A DNA stretch of 64,000 nucleotides, from assembly GCA_964463965.1 (NCBI GenBank), contig CAYXED010000004.1, forward strand, positions 124,001 through 188,000, written 5' to 3'. The notes beneath the pieces were generated by a model that saw only the letters and a list, made by a program, of their open reading frames with translations, searched no databases and was not told the origin of the DNA. Made by a program: the position numbers and the translations under genes. This document shows positions 58,540 to 64,000 of this stretch, one piece after another (positions within the stretch are counted from its first letter, which is position 1; each line of letters begins with the position of its first letter). This DNA is from UBA2166 sp964463965. Its GTDB lineage: Bacteria > Nitrospirota > Nitrospiria > Nitrospirales > UBA2166.

Positions 58540-59862
58540 ATGAGAGAAAAAATTGGCATAGCAATTATTGGTTTTGGCACTGTTGGTTGTGGTGTCGCAA
58601 AGATTCTTATAGATCAGGCAGAGCTGATTCGTCGGCGTCTTGGTATTCCGCTTGAAGTGGTGGGGATTGCCGATCTCGATATTACTACAGGTCGTGGTAT
58701 TGAGATTAATAAAGAGTTATTGACAACTGATGCCAAGGGGCTCATAGAGAACCCCAAGACTGACATGGTCGTAGAGCTTATTGGTGGGTTGCAACCAGCG
58801 AAGCAATTTATTGAAAACGCATTGGCGTTGGGTAAACCTGTAGTAACGGCTAATAAGGCGCTCTTGGCGGTTCATGGGGAAGAAATCTATTCCGTGTCTC
58901 AGAATCACCGGACAGATATTGGTTTTGAAGCTAGTGTAGGAGGGGGAATACCTATTATCCGTACGCTCAGGGAAGGTTTAGCTGGAGAGAAGGTTCATAC
59001 GATATATGGGATAATTAATGGAACGGCCAATTATATTCTGACAAAAATGAGTGAAGGGGGAGTGTCGTTTGATGAGGTAGTGGCTGAAGCGCAACGTGCT
59101 GGTTATGCTGAAGTAGACCCTTCGACCGATATCGAGGGTTTTGATTCAGCTCACAAGCTTGCTATTCTCATTAATCTTGCTTTTGGTACTAAGGTTGATC
59201 TTGAGGATGTCTATACTGAGGGGATAACGTCGATCGATTCATTGGATTTGGAAGCGGCTCGAGAGTTTGGGTATACCGTTAAGCTTCTTGGTATTGCCAA
59301 GAGGAGTAGCTCTGAGGAAACTTCGATGGCAGGCGAAAATATTGAGGCGCGTGTACATCCCACAATGATTTCGAGGCACTCTCCTCTTTCACAGGTACAC
59401 GGAGTATTCAATGCAATTCATTTGGTAGGTGAAAGTGTTGGAGACCTAATGTTGTACGGGAGAGGAGCAGGCTCGTTACCTACAGGAAGTGCAGTTGTAG
59501 GAGATATTATTGAGATTGCCAGAAATCTAATTGCGGGTACAAGGGGTAGAATTCCTCCGTGCTCCTTCCAACCTGATGAGAGAAGGGCGCTTTTGCTCAA
59601 ACCTATGACCGATCTTCGCTGCCCGTATTACTTAAGATTTACAGTGCAAGATACCCCGGGAATATTGTCACAATTAGCAGGGGTACTTGGAGATCATGAC
59701 ATTAGCATTGCTTCCGTTTTGCAACGTGGGCATAAACGTGGAGGGAAAGTGCCTGTCGTGATGATTACCCATGAAGCTGTAGAGCAAAATATTCAGGCTG
59801 CCATGCAAGCAATTGGGAGCAGCCTGTCTGACCGATCAATGCTCATCCGTATTGAGTCTTAA
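58540..59862 (+). CDS. hom: Homoserine dehydrogenase
   Basis: 440 residues. The NAD(P)-binding GFGTVGCGVAKIL lies at the N-terminus, GKPVVTANKALLA and the catalytic region GIINGTANYILTKMSEGGVSFDEVVAEAQRAGYAEVDPSTDIEGFDSAHKL (shown in part here) are clear, and a C-terminal ACT domain (VQDTPGILSQLAGVLGDHDISI) gives threonine feedback control. It turns aspartate semialdehyde into homoserine. Stop to thrC is 12 bases. Confidence 0.95.
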   Translation: MREKIGIAIIGFGTVGCGVAKILIDQAELIRRRLGIPLEVVGIADLDITTGRGIEINKELLTTDAKGLIENPKTDMVVELIGGLQPAKQFIENALALGKPVVTANKALLAVHGEEIYSVSQNHRTDIGFEASVGGGIPIIRTLREGLAGEKVHTIYGIINGTANYILTKMSEGGVSFDEVVAEAQRAGYAEVDPSTDIEGFDSAHKLAILINLAFGTKVDLEDVYTEGITSIDSLDLEAAREFGYTVKLLGIAKRSSSEETSMAGENIEARVHPTMISRHSPLSQVHGVFNAIHLVGESVGDLMLYGRGAGSLPTGSAVVGDIIEIARNLIAGTRGRIPPCSFQPDERRALLLKPMTDLRCPYYLRFTVQDTPGILSQLAGVLGDHDISIASVLQRGHKRGGKVPVVMITHEAVEQNIQAAMQAIGSSLSDRSMLIRIES

Positions 59863-59874
59863 CGGATTGGGAAC

Positions 59875-60939
59875 ATGAGTCAGCGGCCATTCGGCGTTAT
59901 TGATACCTATCGAGATTTTCTTCCTGTCACTAAGGACAGCCCTGTTGTGTCGCTTCAGGAGGGGGGTACCCCTCTGATTAAGGCTAGGCGTTTGGGTAAG
60001 TCTTTTGACCCTCCAGTTAATGTCTACTTGAAGTGTGAGGGATTTAATCCTACAGGGTCATTTAAGGATAGAGGAATGTGTTTGGCCATGACGAAAGCTC
60101 TTGAAAACCATGCTCGAGCAGTTATTTGTGCGTCGACAGGGAACACATCAGCCTCGGCAGCGGCGTATGGGGCCAGGGCGGGTCTTTCTGTGTGCGTGGT
60201 TATCCCAGAAGGAGAAATCGCGATGGGAAAATTAGCTCAGGCTGTAATTCATGGGGCAAAAGTGCTTCAAATCAAGGGCAATTTTGATGAAGCGTTGACC
60301 ATGGTTAAAGAAATTGCATATTCGCAATCGCTTGAGATTGTGAATTCCATTAACCCATTTCGCATCGATGGGCAAAAAACTGCTGCGTTTGAAGTCTGTG
60401 ACGTCCTTGGGGTTCCGCCAGTTTATCATTTTCTGCCGGTAGGGAATGCTGGGAATATCACTGCATACTGGAAGGGTTATACGGAATACAAAGATGCGGG
60501 ACGCATCGCTTTTCTGCCCAGAATGATGGGTTTTCAGGCTGCAGGTGCTGCGCCAATTGTGCATGGACATGTAGTAACCAGCCCCAAAACAGTTGCGTCT
60601 GCAATTCGCATTGGAAATCCTGCAAGCTGGAAATCCGCTCAAGTAGCTGCAGAGGAATCATCTGGAAGGATTGACATGGTAACCGATGATGAACTTCTCA
60701 GTGCATATAAATTACTTGCTGATCAAGAAGGGGTTTTCTGTGAACCTGCCTCTGCTGCATCCGTTGCTGGATTGATCAAGGTGTCGAGGGAAAAGGTATT
60801 TCAAGAGAATGATGTCGTGGTGTGTACATTAACTGGACATGGTTTGAAGGATGTTGATTGCGCTATGAATGTCGCTTCTCGGCCTATGACATGTGTAAAT
60901 GCTGAAGATGTCCAAGAGGCAATTAAGCGCTGGGTCTGA
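59875..60939 (+). CDS. thrC: Threonine synthase
   Basis: 354 residues. PLP-dependent: the cofactor Lys is in NPTGSFKDRGMCLAM, the phosphate-binding loop in LPVGNAGNITAYWKGY. ASTGNTSASAAAYGARAG is the conserved Ser-rich segment. Type II fold like Bacillus/Methanogen ThrC (about 350 residues). It converts O-phosphohomoserine to threonine; the kinase (ThrB) is not in the window. ATG follows hom by 12 bases and lysC starts within 20 bases of its stop. Confidence 0.95.
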   Translation: MSQRPFGVIDTYRDFLPVTKDSPVVSLQEGGTPLIKARRLGKSFDPPVNVYLKCEGFNPTGSFKDRGMCLAMTKALENHARAVICASTGNTSASAAAYGARAGLSVCVVIPEGEIAMGKLAQAVIHGAKVLQIKGNFDEALTMVKEIAYSQSLEIVNSINPFRIDGQKTAAFEVCDVLGVPPVYHFLPVGNAGNITAYWKGYTEYKDAGRIAFLPRMMGFQAAGAAPIVHGHVVTSPKTVASAIRIGNPASWKSAQVAAEESSGRIDMVTDDELLSAYKLLADQEGVFCEPASAASVAGLIKVSREKVFQENDVVVCTLTGHGLKDVDCAMNVASRPMTCVNAEDVQEAIKRWV

Positions 60940-60957
60940 TTGAGGTACGTTGTAAGG

Positions 60958-62175
60958 ATGAGTTTAGTTGTTCAGAAATATGGTGGAACTTCAGTTGGGA
61001 CGGTTGATAGGATTAAGCATATTGCTACGCGTGTTGCTGCGATGCAACGAGATAATTGTCGTGTGGTTGTGGTGCTTTCTGCCATGAATGATGAAACCGA
61101 TAGACTGATGGGGCTTGCGCGTGCAATTTCTGACAAGCCAGACAAGCGTGAATTAGATTTGCTGCTTTCCAGTGGAGAGCGTGTCACGATTGCACTTGTT
61201 GCAATGACTCTTAAAGAGTTAGGGGTTGAGGCTCAATCTTTTACTGGACGTCAAGTTGGCATACTTACCAGCAATACTCATACTAAGGCACGCATTGAGA
61301 GTGTTGGCGCGGTAAGACTTCAGGCTGCACTTGAGCAGGATGTGGTGCCAGTTGTTGCTGGCTTTCAGGGGATTAATGAGCAGTCGGATGTAACTACGTT
61401 AGGGCGTGGTGGTTCTGATTTGACTGCTATTGCTCTTGCCGCTTCGCTCGATGCGGAGTGTTGTGAAATTTATACTGATGTGGATGGGGTCTATACGGCT
61501 GATCCAAGGATTGTCTCAACTGCAAGACGTTTGGATAGAATCTCGTATGAGGAAATGCTTGAAATGGCAAGTCTTGGTGCAAAAGTCCTTCAAGATAGGG
61601 CGGTCGTATTTGCGGCGAACCATGAGGTGAAAATTGTGGTAAAGTCAAGCTTTACTGAAGGACCTGGGACCGAAGTTGTTAAGGAGCATAAAGAAATGGA
61701 ACGTGATGCTGTCTCTGGTGTGACCTACGATAGGCACCAGGCAAAAGTTACCCTGATTGGTGTGCCGGACACGCCAGGTATTGCGGCGCGTATTTTTGAG
61801 CCTGTTGCTGCAGTTGACATTATTGTTGACATGATTATTCAAAATGTTGGGCAGGATGCAATGACAGATGTTTCTTTTACCGTTCCGAAGGATGATGTTC
61901 CAAAGGCGGTTGAGGTCATTGATCGTGTTTCAAAGGAAATTCATGCAAAACGCGTTGAGGTGATGCACAATATTGCAAAGGTGTCCATTGTTGGTGTTGG
62001 AATGCGTGCACATTCTGGTGTTGCAGCAAAAATGTTTGTTGTTATGGCCAACAAGGGGATCAACATTATGATGATTAGTACTTCTGAGATAAAAATATCA
62101 TGCGTGATTGAAGAAAAACATGTTGAGACTGCCGTTGCACTACTCCATCAAGCTTTTGATTTGGAGAAAGAGTGA
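60958..62175 (+). CDS. lysC: Aspartate kinase
   Basis: 405 residues from the ATG at 60958 (MSLVVQKYGGTSVG), with a TTG 18 bases earlier as an alternative. The kinase domain has VQKYGGTSVGTVDRI, LLLSSGERVT, FQGINEQSDVTTLGRGGSDLTAIALAASL and EIYTDVDGVYTADPRIV. Two ACT domains at about 265-400 (VTLIGVPDTPGIAARIF, VSIVGVGMRAHSGVAAKMF) indicate allosteric control by Lys/Thr. It is the first committed step of the aspartate family. The FGE-like gene begins about eight bases after its stop. Confidence 0.95.
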   Translation: MSLVVQKYGGTSVGTVDRIKHIATRVAAMQRDNCRVVVVLSAMNDETDRLMGLARAISDKPDKRELDLLLSSGERVTIALVAMTLKELGVEAQSFTGRQVGILTSNTHTKARIESVGAVRLQAALEQDVVPVVAGFQGINEQSDVTTLGRGGSDLTAIALAASLDAECCEIYTDVDGVYTADPRIVSTARRLDRISYEEMLEMASLGAKVLQDRAVVFAANHEVKIVVKSSFTEGPGTEVVKEHKEMERDAVSGVTYDRHQAKVTLIGVPDTPGIAARIFEPVAAVDIIVDMIIQNVGQDAMTDVSFTVPKDDVPKAVEVIDRVSKEIHAKRVEVMHNIAKVSIVGVGMRAHSGVAAKMFVVMANKGINIMMISTSEIKISCVIEEKHVETAVALLHQAFDLEKE

Positions 62176-62182
62176 AGAGCAC

Positions 62183-63115
62183 TTGATCCAATATTTTGGT
62201 AGTACGCGTCTCTGGCATTGTTTTTTTGTGATTATTATGGGGACTCTGGGATTGGGAGATGTTGCGTTGGGTGAGTCGAAGCAAGATATCCAAAATCGGC
62301 AGCAGAGCTCAGGTCCGGTTGAAGAGCAGCTTTCTGAAAGGATAGCCGAGATTGATCAAACAAACCGGGATCTCAAAATGATCCAGAAAAAAGTTTTGGA
62401 AGAGATAGTAGCGTCTGGTGTTATGCCGCCTGCAGATATGAGGTTGATTCCGGCAGGCTCTTTCTTTATGGGACTTGATGAAACTGACCTTTCCGGATTG
62501 AAGCCTGCACACCGAGTATATTTAGATGCTTATTGGATTGATCAGTTTCCTGTAACAAATGAGAAATACCGTGCTTGTTTTGACGCTGGTGTCTGTCTTC
62601 CCCCCGCCAATAGGCCTGGCGGATTTTTAAATCGAAGTGAGTATTATGAAAACCCTAAATTTGTAAAATTTCCAGTAAACTATGTGAGGCATGGGCATGC
62701 ATCGGCCTACTGTGAATGGGAAGGAAAACGATTGCCGACTGAGGCAGAATGGGAGAAGGCGGCTCGTGGGGATGATGGAAGATTGTATGCGTGGGGGGAT
62801 AAAATTCCAGAAGATTTTCTTGAGACTGATCCTATTGGTCCAGTGGGTTCAATGCCTGAAACTGCCAGTCCGTATGGGGTGATGGATATGGGTGGAAGTA
62901 TTTGGGAATGGGTAGGGGATTCGTATGCGGGTGATTACTATGAAAATAGCCCTGTGGTAAACCCCCAGGGACCAGATGCTCGTATGACCAAGGTCAAACG
63001 AGGAGGTGATAGATTTATTCTCACCCCATGGGCTGTTATAAGAAGCCCTGAGTGGACGCATGATTCTAACCATAATGTTGGCTTTCGATGCGCAAAGGAT
63101 CTTACCTCTCCATGA
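62183..63115 (+). CDS. FGE-sulfatase (SUMF1-like) domain protein, catalytic Cys lost
   Basis: 310 residues from TTG at 62183, giving a signal-like helix (LWHCFFVIIMGTLGLGD); an ATG at 62237 is an alternative. The FGE-sulfatase domain starts near PAGSFFMGLDETDLSGLKPAHRVYLDAYWID. It continues with VNYVRHGHASAYCEWEGKRLPTEAEWEKAARG and GVMDMGGSIWEWVGDSYAGDYYENS, and ends VGFRCAKDL. In true formylglycine-generating enzymes two Cys sit in the C-terminal part before GFRC; here that place reads ILTPWAVIRSPEW, without Cys. So it probably binds ligands or acts as a structural lectin-like domain. It lies between lysC and cimA, overlapping cimA by three bases. Confidence 0.85.
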   Translation: MIQYFGSTRLWHCFFVIIMGTLGLGDVALGESKQDIQNRQQSSGPVEEQLSERIAEIDQTNRDLKMIQKKVLEEIVASGVMPPADMRLIPAGSFFMGLDETDLSGLKPAHRVYLDAYWIDQFPVTNEKYRACFDAGVCLPPANRPGGFLNRSEYYENPKFVKFPVNYVRHGHASAYCEWEGKRLPTEAEWEKAARGDDGRLYAWGDKIPEDFLETDPIGPVGSMPETASPYGVMDMGGSIWEWVGDSYAGDYYENSPVVNPQGPDARMTKVKRGGDRFILTPWAVIRSPEWTHDSNHNVGFRCAKDLTSP

Positions 63116-64000
63116 CTAAAAAGATGATTGAGATTTATGATACTACTCTTCGGGACGGGTCTCAGTCTGTTGATGTTTCTTTTTCTGCCATGGACAAGGT
63201 GCGTATTGCACATAAGCTTGATGAATTAGGAGTACAGTTCATTGAGGGAGGGTGGCCGGGATCAAATCCCAAGGACATAGAGTTTTTTAAGGAGATTAAA
63301 AGACAGCCGCTTAGCCAGGCAAAGATTGTTGCATTTGGGTCAACACGGAAGGCAGCACTTCGAGTCAAGAACGACCCCAATTTGCAAGCTTTGCTTAAAG
63401 CGGATACGGAATTTATTACCATTTTTGGGAAGAGCTGGGTATTGCATTTGAAGACTGCACTTGGAATTTCTCGAGCTAAAAATCTTGAGATTATTTCAGA
63501 CTCCATTCACTATTTGTGCAGTCACAACAAATCAGTCATTTATGATGCGGAGCACTTTTTTGATGGGTTTAAAGCTGACCCTGATTATGCTATGCAAACC
63601 TTGGAAAGTGCCGAACAGGCAGGCGCCATGCGATTGGTGTTGTGTGATACTAATGGTGCTGCAATGCCATGGGAAATTAAAGAAATTGTTGCTAAGGTAT
63701 CCAAGGCAATGAAAACTCCAATTGGCATTCATGCGCACAATGATGGAGAGATGGCGGTAGCAAATTCATTAATGGCAGTGAAAAGTGGTGCGATTCAAGT
63801 TCAGGGAACAATTAATGGGATTGGGGAACGGTGTGGAAATGCGAATTTGTGTTCTATCGCACCTAATTTAAGTTTGAAAATGGGGCGGGTATGTTTAACG
63901 CGAGAACAGCTACGAAAGCTGCGTGATGTTTCTCGTTTTGTGTACGAAACTGCAAATCTTCAACCAGATAAACGGCAACCGTATGTTGGAGAAGCCGCCT
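63112..64000 (+). CDS. cimA: (R)-citramalate synthase CimA (C-terminus beyond window)
   Basis: An open frame of at least 296 codons from ATG at 63112, overlapping the preceding stop as ATGA; it is missing from simple ORF lists because it has no stop here. EIYDTTLRDGSQSVDVSFS, then IHAHNDGEMAVANSL and NGIGERCGNANLCSIAPNL are the TIM-barrel metal and acyl-CoA motifs of the LeuA/CimA family. LEGGWPGSNP-type sequence EGGWPGSNPKD is characteristic of CimA (TIGR00977). It condenses pyruvate and acetyl-CoA to citramalate, a threonine-independent route to isoleucine. Placement after lysC/thrC fits branched-chain/aspartate-family control. Confidence 0.93.
   Translation, partial: MTKKMIEIYDTTLRDGSQSVDVSFSAMDKVRIAHKLDELGVQFIEGGWPGSNPKDIEFFKEIKRQPLSQAKIVAFGSTRKAALRVKNDPNLQALLKADTEFITIFGKSWVLHLKTALGISRAKNLEIISDSIHYLCSHNKSVIYDAEHFFDGFKADPDYAMQTLESAEQAGAMRLVLCDTNGAAMPWEIKEIVAKVSKAMKTPIGIHAHNDGEMAVANSLMAVKSGAIQVQGTINGIGERCGNANLCSIAPNLSLKMGRVCLTREQLRKLRDVSRFVYETANLQPDKRQPYVGEAA

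Noticed and set aside
1..64000. CRISPR arrays, insertion sequences, integrases, prophage genes
   Set aside because: I looked for spaced direct repeats of 25-40 bases, transposase motifs and att-like repeats near the tRNA and found none. Repeats present are in coding stalks and linkers.

Overview
The window reads as one continuous stretch of a Gram-negative, AT-leaning bacterial chromosome. Outer-membrane porin, lipobox lipoproteins and a Lip/Isc/Nfu Fe-S set are all present, and I see no insertion sequences, phage genes or CRISPR arrays. Gene content is most like what I know from Nitrospirota (Nitrospira-like nitrite oxidisers): DabA joined to an Mrp/complex-I-like operon, an aminotransferase-hom-thrC-lysC-cimA run, a bS22-like (AURKAIP1/COX24) mini-protein, and a DUF971 gene after mrp/apbC. 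This assignment is an inference from gene content; no rRNA or long marker is present to prove it. A parS site beside parAB suggests the window lies in the origin-proximal half of the chromosome.

Region 1 (1-9.3 kb, all minus): a probable operon encoding DabA, MrpE, F, G, a fused MbhD/MbhE-like protein, MrpB, C, D, a NuoL-like and a NuoM-like subunit (the last runs off the window). It looks like a cation-coupled inorganic-carbon/proton-translocating membrane complex. Region 2 (9.3-14.3 kb): PstS-like binding protein and OprP/O-type porin, a Nudix hydrolase, then a 2Fe-2S ferredoxin, an unknown protein and a double CDGSH Fe-S protein. Region 3 (14.3-19.9 kb): mnmG (with a parS palindrome inside its 3' end), parA, parB, mnmA, a 29-residue membrane mini-ORF and a PF06181-like membrane protein. 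Region 4 (20-26 kb): a GldF/GldG/DUF4340 set without an ATPase, rlmB, a prepilin peptidase, a small HMA protein and tRNA-Gln(CTG).

Region 5 (26.6-40.8 kb) is the most unusual part. Two paralogous collagen-like lipoproteins, a seven-bladed FG-GAP/CARDB protein and a 1270-residue Kelch/CARDB/InlB-like protein surround a divergent pair: a DPM1-type glycosyltransferase and a TMTC-like membrane protein with C-terminal TPRs. I propose a cell-surface/adhesion locus with its own polyprenyl-phosphate-dependent O-glycosylation pair.

Region 6 (40.9-49.3 kb, minus): lipocalin-like protein, nth, proS, DUF523, a 47-residue membrane mini-ORF, queC, an HtrA-type protease, an ABC exporter (probable CTG start), lipA and a 2[4Fe-4S] ferredoxin. 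Region 7 (49.3-53.2 kb, plus): an Rrf2 regulator with palindromic operators, Nfu, Mrp/ApbC, DUF971 and a hypothetical protein, then a consensus promoter driving a stand-alone AsnC-like domain and the bS22-like peptide. Region 8 (53.3-57 kb, minus): a degenerate S1C protease with all three catalytic residues replaced, an SLC13 permease with two RCK_C domains, and a coiled-coil protein. Region 9 (57.3-64 kb, plus): aminotransferase, hom, thrC, lysC, an FGE-like protein and cimA (runs off the window), which together make threonine/isoleucine-precursor sense.
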